A stretch of DNA of 20,220 bases from a virus, in the IMG/VR virus record IMGVR_UViG_3300008107_000749, positions 1 through 20,220 of that record; one strand, 5' to 3'. How positions within the stretch are numbered: position 1 is the first letter of the stretch; every line of letters starts with the position of its first letter. The position numbers and the translations under genes are program-made. Below are positions 8,401 to 15,781 of the stretch, piece after piece. Under the pieces are notes generated by a model. The model searched no databases. It was not told the DNA's origin and saw only the letters and a list, made by a program, of their open reading frames with translations.

Positions 8401-11153
8401 CAGTAGGCGCAGGATATGTTCCCCCAGAAATGCACCCAAGTTTTGTGTTTGATAAAAAATTTATTGTTGAAAAAGATGAATTTGCTGCACCTAATCCTGA
8501 AGCATTGGCTATGGCATCTGAAGTTGCAAATGCTAAATCTATAATCAACAAGGCTGCTGGAGATATTGAAACTCTTGCTCCAGACCTTAAAGTTATTGAA
8601 GCAAAAATTGCCAAGGCTTACGCAAGTATGGAATCTAATATCCAAGATTTTGGTAAACTTCACGCTGACAAGGCTGATTTGTTTATGATTTCCGATGGAC
8701 GGACCATAAACTATGGAACTCAAAAACCGTTTACTGCAGTTATGGCTAATGGTGAAAAGATTGAAGGTATCCCACAGTTTGGTGACAAGAATTTCCTAGG
8801 CGATGGATACCAGAGCGAAGTTGCTAACACTCATACCCGTCAGATTGAACTAACTGGAGATAAACTCTTTGCACAAAAGGTTAATATATTTAACCGCAAG
8901 GGTCCACAGACAGTAACTGACATATCAAGTCCTCACTACTTTGATGAACTTGCATTTGTTGTTAACAACTATATGCGTGGAGATGTTCTTGTAGACAAGA
9001 TTCTTGCTGGAGCAACTCGTGATGAACTACTTGCCTGGGGCAAGACTCGTCAGGCTCGTTCATATGCTTATGAATTTGGTAAGACTGAAAGCGACATCGT
9101 TGATATTATAAATAACCAAATTGGTTATGTTAATAGATACCTTCCATCAGCAGAGGCACAACGCATTGCTGGTTTAGGTGCAGTTGATTCTAAGTCTTTG
9201 GCTAAAATTCTTGCAGACGAACCACAAGCACTTACTCCTATTCAACCACTTGAGGTTGCTTACTCAGTAAAAAGCGCTGGTGCTACACGCTTTGTAGATT
9301 TAGTTGACCAACTTAGTGCTAAGGCTTGGACTACTCTGGCAAAGCCAGAAAATATGTTCCGTTATGCCTGGGCAAGCACTGAGTATAAGACAATTATGAC
9401 AGATAAACTTAAGTCTTTGTATGCTATGGGTTATGATGTTGATGCAACTGTAATCAATGGTATTAGAACATCTGCAGCAACTGAGGTTGTTCAGAATCTA
9501 GAGAAGACTTTTTACTCAATCCGCCGCGCTAATCGCGCATTGTTTGCGGCTAGAACTGTGGCAGCATTCCCTACTGCAGCAGCAAGCGGTATTTATCGTT
9601 ATTCAAGACTAGCAGTTAAGAATCCTGCACGCTTTGGTGGATTTGTAAATAGTTACTATGGACTTTACAACTCATTTGGTGTTGATAAGTATGGTAATCC
9701 AGTTGAAAACGTATTGGATGCAGAATATCTAGTTGTTCCTGGAACTAAAGAAATGAAAAGTCGTTTTGGTGGACAAGGACTTAAATTCCCAATTAGAGCC
9801 ACTACATTTGCTGTTAACTTTGCAGGTCCTTCTTGGATTGTTCCTATACCAATGGGCGTTCTATATAGTGCCAAAAAAGGTTCTGATAAAGAAGTAAAGA
9901 AACTTATTGATAATACAATAGGTAAGATTCCAGGATATTCATATGATGAATTATTCCCATATGGAGTTGAAACAAGTGTTGGGGCTAACGTCCAGCGTGC
10001 AGTAACCCCAGGTTGGTTGCCAGCATTACGTAAGTATCTATCTCCAAATGGTGATGGAACAGTTGATTGGATGAACTCAGTTTCATCTGAATTCAAATAC
10101 CAACAGATTCTTTATGATGCAGGTCTTGGTCCAGAGCCAACAACCGATAGCGTAATAAAGCAAGTAAAGAAGAATTACTTTACTAAGTTTAAGTGGCAAT
10201 TTGGTTCTATAATTGGAACACCTGCTTATGTTGAAACTAAGCCAGGTAATGTATTTTCAGACTTATTCAACTCAAAGGCTAATGCCTATGTTGCAGAAGG
10301 TAAATCACGCACAGAGGCTGCAGACCTAGCAGAACAAGATGTCAACCAAATGCTACGTCTTCCAAAAGGAACCATTAGCCAAGATGTATTAAATGTTAAG
10401 TCTTTATCTAAATCTATCTATGCTCCTAGCAGCCAAGAAACAGTTAGCCGTATCTGGGTAGACCATAAAGACTTGGCTAAGAAGTTAGAACTGTTAGAGC
10501 CAGGTGGTTCTTTAGTTGGTCTTATGACCGCAGACATTCCTTATGGAACTGATTCTCAGGCTGGTAAATTCTTAAGCGACCCTAATACGACACTTCCTGG
10601 TGGAACTATATTAAACAAGCCAGTTAAATCTGTTGAAAAAATGCAACGAGATTTAGAAGTATCACAATATTGGAAAGCGTATACCGACCTAAAGAATAAA
10701 TATAATGAGGCAGCGGTTAAGGCTGGCTATGCCAGTTATCGAAGCGTGCCTGAACTTGTCGAGTCCCTAAAGGATTATGGTAATACATTAGGAAAAGCAA
10801 GTAAACAATGGAATGTGGCATACAAGAAAAGTCTTTCTGGAGATAACGCCGTTGTTAATGCTATCGGAATGCAAACAATTCTAAACGATAAATCCTATAT
10901 GGATAAGTTTGGTAGCACTCAATTCTGGCAACACGCTAGGGCTTTTATTAAATACCGTGATGATTATGCAAAACTATATGCAGATGTTCCATCTGGTTCT
11001 AAAGGAGTAGTTCAAAAGGCTTGGATTGATTACTTAGAAAAAACTAGAGAAGATTGGGACCCAGCATTGGGAAACATCATTGATAGATATTTCTTGAATG
11101 ATAACCTAAAGGAAGCAAATGTTGACACAAAGAAGTCTAAGGAGAATAAGTAA
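5460..11153 (+). CDS. Giant internal virion/polyvalent-type protein with ParB-like domain
   Basis: A 1897-residue protein, the largest gene here, starting with GTG in a TAGTG overlap. Most of it looks helical, with coiled-coil-like stretches at about 730-790 and 1010-1075. Ala/Gly-rich or hydrophobic segments at about 211-242, 1354-1385 and 1449-1473 could interact with membranes. Residues about 851-946 resemble a ParB/sulfiredoxin-fold domain: DPIMVV (906-911), then a glycine-rich GEGNHRLQAA (922-931) and a closing PYVPVRVV strand. I see no phage RNA polymerase catalytic motifs and no obvious tape-measure repeats. Phage polyvalent proteins, packaged and injected with DNA, combine such domains in very long chains. 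Its position between portal and capsid genes and its partnership with two further large proteins suggest an ejected internal virion protein; this is inference. Confidence 0.75.
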   Translation: MSFWNDFTDELSGVAKGIGKFVGKTFSGIGEGLTATGIDIVNPNAAKTQGLVKFATGKAIEPIIATSGAQLTSEAKAAMTDVATSLTTKRVKQYDPLLMLGQAAEEKVFSPYVKRPIAAAALVTDPSSPLYDAGTYGEGFQFSDLQAAYERTKDVSLGVALTKSYLNPWHLTGISDAILENGGVDIDRVNLWDNKDVQKNFTENVTGRYMSGITDALIGNAAIFAATAGAVKGAVAVGGKAGLSTTLKSITDFEARIDEHLAGKQTVIGNDITRLAASKDINEIVTILKPHSNNPRLPGLIRDTESPELVRDFILADKGYAPAIARLVDAKLSDDLWVMSGAKAELQADFIATGKLRTHTYEQRQRIAAAFDDAIAKNPKHQEIYDAFLQDRTVLEVTPSLAARGVKVGDIDSVPRAAGKLYQPLEPILGSGTYAKVRGRVSELKTASATRDFSNVGGWTQQLIGRSDVATSLIRFATTKMPRGVVTNSGLRPMDAVEEINAHLDDLKLFTNGSNMIKISQTEAIPVSEYRTKIISDYLSAGSDGARGLVIDSLNEKLIRDIARTYGVKQTDVDGLIEESMGMLRGFHNGLANDAYAMDAAGVRYVTDELTQRQLRNATPLINVGTIERDILRAQNAWKRGQRNVARATDFVYEAGNRAFSFTQLVRPAYISKNSIIEPALVSILSQGSKAITSEFSSGIKNAIQNNKTRVLRSIDASQNLTSSAKRALAKDFDLLSKEYANATELLDEHIAEYFKFFDDPMGRSPQTKIEYADIVKRDLAAAEKYLRSIEEKLNAAAPEFTRQILKQPSLYNLTRRVKYLEDVINQSSKSTAKKELFPGLAEYKDGGSGGLPGSRNTVGLVKVSALKDMPGNKLSNIEGIEALKKSLREGKGFATREFQGKPFQDPIMVVYDNETGLAYVGEGNHRLQAAIEMGIPYVPVRVVRGYKSEMVAEGGRKPKQIKNNKEPQFVETVGSSAGKPVGAGYVPPEMHPSFVFDKKFIVEKDEFAAPNPEALAMASEVANAKSIINKAAGDIETLAPDLKVIEAKIAKAYASMESNIQDFGKLHADKADLFMISDGRTINYGTQKPFTAVMANGEKIEGIPQFGDKNFLGDGYQSEVANTHTRQIELTGDKLFAQKVNIFNRKGPQTVTDISSPHYFDELAFVVNNYMRGDVLVDKILAGATRDELLAWGKTRQARSYAYEFGKTESDIVDIINNQIGYVNRYLPSAEAQRIAGLGAVDSKSLAKILADEPQALTPIQPLEVAYSVKSAGATRFVDLVDQLSAKAWTTLAKPENMFRYAWASTEYKTIMTDKLKSLYAMGYDVDATVINGIRTSAATEVVQNLEKTFYSIRRANRALFAARTVAAFPTAAASGIYRYSRLAVKNPARFGGFVNSYYGLYNSFGVDKYGNPVENVLDAEYLVVPGTKEMKSRFGGQGLKFPIRATTFAVNFAGPSWIVPIPMGVLYSAKKGSDKEVKKLIDNTIGKIPGYSYDELFPYGVETSVGANVQRAVTPGWLPALRKYLSPNGDGTVDWMNSVSSEFKYQQILYDAGLGPEPTTDSVIKQVKKNYFTKFKWQFGSIIGTPAYVETKPGNVFSDLFNSKANAYVAEGKSRTEAADLAEQDVNQMLRLPKGTISQDVLNVKSLSKSIYAPSSQETVSRIWVDHKDLAKKLELLEPGGSLVGLMTADIPYGTDSQAGKFLSDPNTTLPGGTILNKPVKSVEKMQRDLEVSQYWKAYTDLKNKYNEAAVKAGYASYRSVPELVESLKDYGNTLGKASKQWNVAYKKSLSGDNAVVNAIGMQTILNDKSYMDKFGSTQFWQHARAFIKYRDDYAKLYADVPSGSKGVVQKAWIDYLEKTREDWDPALGNIIDRYFLNDNLKEANVDTKKSKENK

Positions 11154-12250
11154 TGGCTGAAACAATACCAGCAGCACCTGAAACTCCAGTTATTGCACAA
11201 AAGGGTTCTAAGGCTCAAAAGACTTATCTTTGGAACGTAGATGCTAAGGGCAATATTGTCAAGGTTGAGGCAAGCACTGCTAAAAGGTCTTATGCTCTTC
11301 TTCCACAAGAAACTCAAGTAGCCCTTACCCAGTATCTTCTTGCTACCAACGTAGTCCCAACTGACTCTGCTCGTAAATCCTTATGGGGCAAAATCGTAGA
11401 TGGTGCTATTGTTGAATACAAGGGTGGAAGACAGACCACTCCAGTTGAAGTCCTTGCAGACTTACTCAACAACAACCCTAATGTTGCTGGTGTAACAACC
11501 ACTGCTAAGATTGAATACACTCCAATAATCGCAGAAGCAACAATAAAGAATGTTGCAATGGATATTGGCTTTGATATGACTCAATTAACTGAGGCTGATA
11601 AGCAAGACTTCTTGACTAAGATTAACCAGGCTGCAGCAGAGGGAACCAAGACAACTCAAAAGGTATTGACCACTGGTGGGTATGAAACCATTACAACACC
11701 TAGCACCTTCAATGCTAAGACCTTTACTGAGAATTATCTGTGGGCTAAGGTAAACATTGGTGATACAAAGGCTCTTCCAGCCAAGGCATTTACCTCACTA
11801 TCAACAGTAAAGAGCGTTCTTCGTAACAACGGTATTGATTACCTAGGTGATAAAGAAGTTAATCAACTTGCTGTTCAACTTGCTTCTGGAGCAACAACCG
11901 AAGCAAAGATTAAGGCAGACTATGCAGCACAGGCTGCAAAGAATTATCCACTATTAGCAGACCGTCTTGCTTCAACACCTGGAGCCACAGTTCGTGACCT
12001 AGTAACACCTTACCTAAGTGCTGTTGCTAAATGGTGGGAGATAGACCCAGATACAATTGACCTAAGCAATCCTGCAGTTGACAAGGCTTTACGTCCTGAC
12101 GGAACACAAGGTAAAGCACCAATGATGAGTCTTGCAGATTTTACAACAATGTTAAAGATGAGTCCAGAGGCAGAGAAAACTACTTGGGCAAATGAATCAG
12201 CCCGTAGTGCAGCCACTGGTCTTGCCAGAGCGATGGGATTTGGTGTCTAA
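11153..12250 (+). CDS. Probable internal virion protein, 365 aa
   Basis: Starts in a TAATG overlap with the giant gene, with AAGGAG at 11139-11144, so the two are co-expressed. It begins with a Pro/Ala-rich, probably flexible segment (residues 1-20), then YLWNVDAKGNIVKVE, which reads as a strand pair. Mixed helices follow, and the C-terminal third (VAKWWEIDPDTIDLSNP and then ADFTTMLKMSPE) looks like a compact helical domain. There is no signal peptide, no cysteine and no catalytic motif. I do not recognise a named family. Tight linkage to the giant protein suggests a partner in the same virion substructure. Confidence 0.75.
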   Translation: MAETIPAAPETPVIAQKGSKAQKTYLWNVDAKGNIVKVEASTAKRSYALLPQETQVALTQYLLATNVVPTDSARKSLWGKIVDGAIVEYKGGRQTTPVEVLADLLNNNPNVAGVTTTAKIEYTPIIAEATIKNVAMDIGFDMTQLTEADKQDFLTKINQAAAEGTKTTQKVLTTGGYETITTPSTFNAKTFTENYLWAKVNIGDTKALPAKAFTSLSTVKSVLRNNGIDYLGDKEVNQLAVQLASGATTEAKIKADYAAQAAKNYPLLADRLASTPGATVRDLVTPYLSAVAKWWEIDPDTIDLSNPAVDKALRPDGTQGKAPMMSLADFTTMLKMSPEAEKTTWANESARSAATGLARAMGFGV

Positions 12251-12251
12251 T

Positions 12252-13547
12252 ATGGCGAAGACTGTTGCTCAACTTAAAGCAGATATTGCTGCTCAGAAAA
12301 AAATAGTTGCAGAGGCGGAGAAGGTAGCCCTTGCTGCTGAAGAAAAATCAATTGCTGCAACAGTAAAAATGGACCCAGAATTTGGTGTTACTTTAGCGCA
12401 ACAAAAATTAGCCGCTACTAAACCAGGCTCTCAAGAATATATAGCGGCGTTAAGTGGTTTAACTGAAGCAAAAAATACTGTTACTCTTGGACCTAAACCT
12501 AAAGATAAACCAGGCTTTGTAGTTACACGCGTAGGTAATGAATGGCGTTACATTTCTGATGGCAGAGGTGCTGGTAGCGGAACAGGAACTGGCACTGGCA
12601 CAGGGACTGGAACTACCCCTACTACAACTACACCAACTGGACCAACACTTGCTATTGATACATTCAAAGCAACTCTTGCTTTATTCTTTGGGCAAGCAGA
12701 AATGGCAAAGCCTTGGGTTAATGAACTTTATAATGTAACCTCAAGGTATTACAAGACTGGTTCAACTATTGATGAATCATTTAACCTTGCTCTTCAAGAC
12801 TCTAGAAACAACCCAGCACTAACAGAATTTACAAAGCGATTCAAAGGAATCTATGCGCTTCAAGACAAGAAGGCTGCTGGACAAGCAGTAAGTGTTCCAA
12901 CTATTGCTGAATACTATACTGCTCAAGCAAGGATGGGTGACGTAATACGTCAGGCTGGTCTAGGTTCTATAGCAACAGAAGATTACTTGGGTGAAGTTAT
13001 TGGTAAAGGACTATCAGTAACTGATGTTGGAAACTATATCAGTGGTATTTATAATGAAATTCAGAATCTTCCAAAGGATATTAAAGATTCAGTAATGACT
13101 AACTATCCTAATATGGATAGCGTATCTTTAGCCAAGGCTATTCTTACTGGCGACAAAGGCTTTGTTCAACTCCAGAAAGAACTTACATCTCAGACAATAT
13201 TTGGCGCAGCCAAGCGTCAAGGTCTTGCATACGACCCAATCTTGAATCCAGGTGGAGTTACTATGGAAAGAGCAACTCAATATGCTGCTGAAGGATTAGA
13301 CCTTGCAACAGGTGTTACTAAGTTTGGACAAGTTGCCGCAGCAGCACCAACTGTTAGCAAACTATCTCAGATAACTGCCAATAAAGATTTAGCGCTGACT
13401 CAAGCAAATCTTGAATCAGCCGTAATAGGAAAGACTGCATCTGAAATACGTAAGATGGAACAACTAGCCGCAGAAGAAGCGGTCAGATTCCAGGGTAGTT
13501 CTGGAACTTCAAAGGTATCCTTAAAAAGACCTAGTGTCGGCTACTAA
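12252..13547 (+). CDS. Probable internal virion protein, 431 aa, Gly-Thr linker
   Basis: The ATG at 12252 lies one base after the preceding stop. The open frame extends to 12192, but that would overlap the upstream gene, and no good ribosome binding site exists for either start, so reinitiation is likely. Residues 1-75 form an Ala/Lys/Glu-rich coiled coil (LKADIAAQKKIVAEAEK). A short strand region follows (FVVTRVGNEWRYISDG). A linker of six Gly-Thr repeats (about 110-121) then runs into a Thr/Pro stretch. The rest (about 135-431) is a helical domain ending in EEAVRFQGSSGTS and a basic tail. It is probably the third member of the giant-protein block; no enzyme motif is visible. Confidence 0.75.
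   Translation: MAKTVAQLKADIAAQKKIVAEAEKVALAAEEKSIAATVKMDPEFGVTLAQQKLAATKPGSQEYIAALSGLTEAKNTVTLGPKPKDKPGFVVTRVGNEWRYISDGRGAGSGTGTGTGTGTGTTPTTTTPTGPTLAIDTFKATLALFFGQAEMAKPWVNELYNVTSRYYKTGSTIDESFNLALQDSRNNPALTEFTKRFKGIYALQDKKAAGQAVSVPTIAEYYTAQARMGDVIRQAGLGSIATEDYLGEVIGKGLSVTDVGNYISGIYNEIQNLPKDIKDSVMTNYPNMDSVSLAKAILTGDKGFVQLQKELTSQTIFGAAKRQGLAYDPILNPGGVTMERATQYAAEGLDLATGVTKFGQVAAAAPTVSKLSQITANKDLALTQANLESAVIGKTASEIRKMEQLAAEEAVRFQGSSGTSKVSLKRPSVGY
12579..12614 (+). repeat. Six hexanucleotide units encoding (Gly-Thr)6
   Basis: Six consecutive GGN-ACN units encode Gly-Thr pairs, with third-position variation between units. The tract separates the N-terminal coiled coil from the C-terminal helical domain of the 431-residue protein. 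Because each unit is six bases, copy-number change would alter linker length without breaking the frame. Confidence 0.8.
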
Positions 13548-13673
13548 ATAAATAGAATCCTGTGTGACCAACCAGCCCACACAGCGTAGAAGACTGGTAG
13601 CAAGAGCCAGACCGATTCCCCGATTGGGACCTGTGGCTTGCGATTCAAACGAATAGAAGGGTGGACAGTTGCT
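13548..13673 (+). promoter_or_regulatory. Structured gap before scaffold/capsid genes
   Basis: This is the longest untranslated gap inside the structural module. CTGTGTG (13560-13566) and CACACAG (13578-13584) form a perfect 7-bp stem with an 11-base loop. Downstream, AGCCA (13605-13609) can pair with TGGCT (13634-13638), and CCGATT occurs twice (13612-13617, 13619-13624). No T run makes this a clear terminator, and no confident -35/-10 pair is visible. A 5' leader or RNA-processing element controlling capsid gene expression is a reasonable inference. Confidence 0.45.
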
Positions 13674-14153
13674 ATGAGCAACAACTACTGGGATGATGAC
13701 GAAGACGACCTAGATACCGACAATGATGTGCAATTGGACGGCAGTGACTTACTTAAAAAGTTACGTAAAGCCAAGCGTGCAGATGAAAAGCGTATCAAAG
13801 AACTCACTGAGCAACTTGAGGGATTTTCCAAGTCGCAGCGTGAGCGAACAGTCAAAGATGTCCTAGAAAAACGCGGTGTTAATCCAAAGGCTATACGACT
13901 GATTCTAAAAGATATAGATGATGTTAGCGAAGAGTCAGTTAATAACTGGCTTGAAGATAACGGAGATTTATTCGGACTCAATGTTAGCCCCGAAGCACCT
14001 GCAGAAAATGATATTGACCGTGCCGCATTAAGGCAACAAGATATTGTGACACAAGGTGCATTATCACCAAACCGAGCAGATGATTATTTGATGAAATTAA
14101 ACAACGCCGAAAGCGCTGAAGAAATCATTGCAATGATTAATGCTCAAAACTAA
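13674..14153 (+). CDS. Capsid scaffolding protein
   Basis: A 159-residue protein immediately upstream of the major capsid gene. The N-terminus is extremely acidic (residues 5-23 rich in Asp/Glu), followed by a charged coiled coil at about 24-60 (DLLKKLRKAKRADEKRIKELTEQLE). A further helical region and a C-terminal helical motif end in AEEIIAMINAQN. Small, acidic, coiled-coil proteins before the capsid gene are typical scaffolds that nucleate prohead assembly and then leave or are degraded. The nearby Ntn hydrolase would be a candidate for that degradation. The ATG at 13674 is preferred; a TTG at 13638 would add 12 residues. GAAGGGTGG lies upstream. Confidence 0.78.
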   Translation: MSNNYWDDDEDDLDTDNDVQLDGSDLLKKLRKAKRADEKRIKELTEQLEGFSKSQRERTVKDVLEKRGVNPKAIRLILKDIDDVSEESVNNWLEDNGDLFGLNVSPEAPAENDIDRAALRQQDIVTQGALSPNRADDYLMKLNNAESAEEIIAMINAQN

Positions 14154-14172
14154 TCATAGTTTCTAGTCACTT

Positions 14173-14180
14173 GGAGGTGA
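14173..14180 (+). promoter_or_regulatory. Strong Shine-Dalgarno of capsid gene
   Basis: GGAGGTGA lies 4 bases before the ATG at 14185, the closest match to the anti-Shine-Dalgarno consensus in the window. Other genes here use shorter AAGGAG, AGGA or GGGGA versions. This supports high expression of the capsid protein. Confidence 0.8.
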
Positions 14181-14184
14181 CGCA

Positions 14185-15132
14185 ATGGCATATGTATCAA
14201 CAGCCTCAGATAATCTCGGAGGAACCGCTGGTGGTGCTGGTCTAGTTCAAAAGGCGTATGACCGTCTTTTGGAATTTGCTCTCCGTTCAGAACCCCTAAT
14301 TCGTTCTGTCGCAGATAAGCGCCCAGCAAAGCAAGCAATCCCAGGTTCAACAGTCGTTCTACAACGCTATGTTGACCTATCAACAGCAACAACAGCATTA
14401 ACAGAAACAACTGACCCAGATGCAGTAGCAATGTCTACACCAACATCTGTAACCATTACTCTTAACGAGTATGGTAACTCAGTTCTTGTTACTCGTGCGT
14501 TGGAACTCTTCAGCCTTGCTGATGTAGACCCAGCAATCGCTAACATTATTGCATTCAACCTAGCAGATTCTATTGACTCAGTTGCAATGACTACTCTTCG
14601 CGGTGGTTCAAACGTAATCTACTCAGGTTCAACTGCAACATCAACAGCAACAATTACTGCTGCTGCAACAATCTCTTCTGCAAACATCCGCCGCGCAGTG
14701 GCTAAGTTACGCGCTAACAAGGCAGTTGCTCGCAAGGGTTCACTCTACTGGGCTGGTATCCACCCAGAAGTTTCACACGACCTTCGTGCTGAAACAGGTT
14801 CTGCTGGATGGTTGCTTCCAAACCAATACGGTTCTGCACAAGACCGCATCTGGGCTGGAGAAATCGGACAATATGAAGGTGCATACTTCGTAGAATCTGC
14901 ACGTCTTTACAACGCAACAGATGGTTCTTCATCAGCACGCAACTACCGCACAATTATCTGTGGACAACAAGCACTTGCAGAAGCAGTTGCTGAAGAGCCA
15001 CACGTAGTTATCGGACCAGTCGTTGACCGCTTGATGCGTCACCGTCCAATGGGTTGGTATGGAGTTCTAGGCTTTGCTCGCTACCGCGAAGAAGCACTAT
15101 TCCGTATCGAATCAGGTTCATCAATCGCATAG
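14185..15132 (+). CDS. Major capsid protein, N4-gp56/HK97-like
   Basis: A 315-residue protein expected to form the icosahedral shell. The N-terminal part (residues about 20-90) has the pattern I associate with N4-gp56-type capsid proteins: a helix ending in RSEPLIRSVADKRP, then a PGSTVVLQRYVDLSTATTALTE-type strand region and a TVT-LNEYGNSVLVT segment. The long central helix and Ala/Thr-rich region (ANIIAFNLADSIDSVAM, then STATITAAATISSANI) follow, and the C-terminal domain includes HPEVSHDLR and RHRPMGWYGVLGFARYREEALFRIES. Arginine is coded only by CGT/CGC and asparagine almost only by AAC, unlike neighbouring genes, consistent with very high expression. The length suits the family. Confidence 0.88.
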   Translation: MAYVSTASDNLGGTAGGAGLVQKAYDRLLEFALRSEPLIRSVADKRPAKQAIPGSTVVLQRYVDLSTATTALTETTDPDAVAMSTPTSVTITLNEYGNSVLVTRALELFSLADVDPAIANIIAFNLADSIDSVAMTTLRGGSNVIYSGSTATSTATITAAATISSANIRRAVAKLRANKAVARKGSLYWAGIHPEVSHDLRAETGSAGWLLPNQYGSAQDRIWAGEIGQYEGAYFVESARLYNATDGSSSARNYRTIICGQQALAEAVAEEPHVVIGPVVDRLMRHRPMGWYGVLGFARYREEALFRIESGSSIA

Positions 15133-15146
15133 TTGATTGAAGGTAG

Positions 15147-15170
15147 ACCAGGGGCTTCGGCTCCTGGTTT
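15147..15170 (+). terminator. UUCG hairpin after capsid gene
   Basis: ACCAGGGGC (15147-15155) pairs with GCTCCTGGT (15160-15168), nine pairs including one G-T, capped by a C(TTCG)G tetraloop, the exceptionally stable kind. Only three T residues follow (15168-15170), so it is probably a leaky terminator or a transcript-end stabiliser that lowers expression of downstream genes relative to the capsid gene. Confidence 0.7.
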
Positions 15171-15194
15171 ACATTGAGTCCACTAAGGAGAACT

Positions 15195-15464
15195 ATGGCT
15201 AATTACACATTCAAGACACCAGTAGTTAAAGAAGCACCTATTGGTCTTCATCGCCTGTTCTACTTTTTCAAAGGCGACAAGGGAATAACAATCATCAAGA
15301 ATGGCGGAACTTATTCTCAGGTTCGTTTTATACTGGATGAAACATTAGATGACTACACCGAAACTTATCGTGGTGGTTATGAGTATACAGTTGACGATAC
15401 TACAAAGGCAGCACTTATCGCTGGTGGTGTAGGAGTCACAGAGGCAAACTTTATAGCACAATAG
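15195..15464 (+). CDS. Small virion-module protein, 89 aa
   Basis: Starts at the ATG after AAGGAG (15185-15190); an upstream extension to 15174 has no ribosome binding site and overlaps the hairpin spacer. The protein is probably beta-rich: residues 1-60 alternate hydrophobic and polar residues (LHRLFYFFKG, GITIIKNGGTYSQVRFIL), ending with an Ala/Gly-rich segment. No known domain is recognised. Its position just after the capsid protein suggests a head decoration or head-completion protein, but the sequence alone does not show this. Confidence 0.8.
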   Translation: MANYTFKTPVVKEAPIGLHRLFYFFKGDKGITIIKNGGTYSQVRFILDETLDDYTETYRGGYEYTVDDTTKAALIAGGVGVTEANFIAQ

Positions 15465-15472
15465 GGGACAAT

Positions 15473-15781
15473 ATGAAACACTGGGAATACCATCCAGTCT
15501 ACGATGAGACTTGCTTCGGATGTAAAGCGGGAACGCTGCAGATGAATGCAGGAGATGCAACAAGAGATATACCAGATAAGAAATGGAATGCAGAACTGCA
15601 AGCCTACAGAGATGCTAGGGACCAGGGAATGCAACCAGCAGGAACAAGTATGCGACATATACAAGAAGCATACAAAGCATCAGAGACTTTAGGTAAAGCC
15701 TACAACGCAGAGACTATGCCTAAGACAAAAGATATAAATACAAAATCCGTAGAAGTTCTCAAAGAGATAGGACAAATATAA
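15473..15781 (+). CDS. Small phage protein with CFGC motif
   Basis: A 102-residue protein with a GGGGA ribosome binding site (15464-15468). Near the N-terminus are His3, His7, Cys14 and Cys17 (CFGCK), a spacing that could bind one zinc ion. The remainder is hydrophilic and probably helical (KKWNAELQAYRDARDQGMQP and a second helix). I recall similar short CFGCK proteins being annotated as hypothetical in tailed phages, but have no function for them. Its stop overlaps the next start (TAATG at 15779-15783). Confidence 0.8.
   Translation: MKHWEYHPVYDETCFGCKAGTLQMNAGDATRDIPDKKWNAELQAYRDARDQGMQPAGTSMRHIQEAYKASETLGKAYNAETMPKTKDINTKSVEVLKEIGQI

Noticed and set aside
8211-8723. A 170-codon minus-strand open frame inside the giant gene
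   Set aside because: Its Phe/Ser/Cys-rich composition is typical of antisense to Lys/Glu-rich coding sequence; no start signal or partner gene on the minus strand.
9665-10096. A 143-codon minus-strand open frame inside the giant gene
   Set aside because: It has no recognisable motif, lies fully within a well-supported plus-strand gene, and no minus-strand operon exists nearby.
5460-11153. N4-type virion RNA polymerase
   Set aside because: Size and the N4-gp56-like capsid made this attractive, but I could not find the motif order expected for single-subunit phage RNA polymerases.
5460-11153. Tape-measure protein
   Set aside because: No tandem repeats, lysozyme-like domain or following long-tail genes were seen, and its position before the capsid gene is wrong for one.
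13632-13660. Possible tRNA T-arm-like sequence (GATTCAAAC) before the scaffold gene
   Set aside because: No acceptor, D or anticodon stem can be formed around it; the resemblance is limited to the short loop string.
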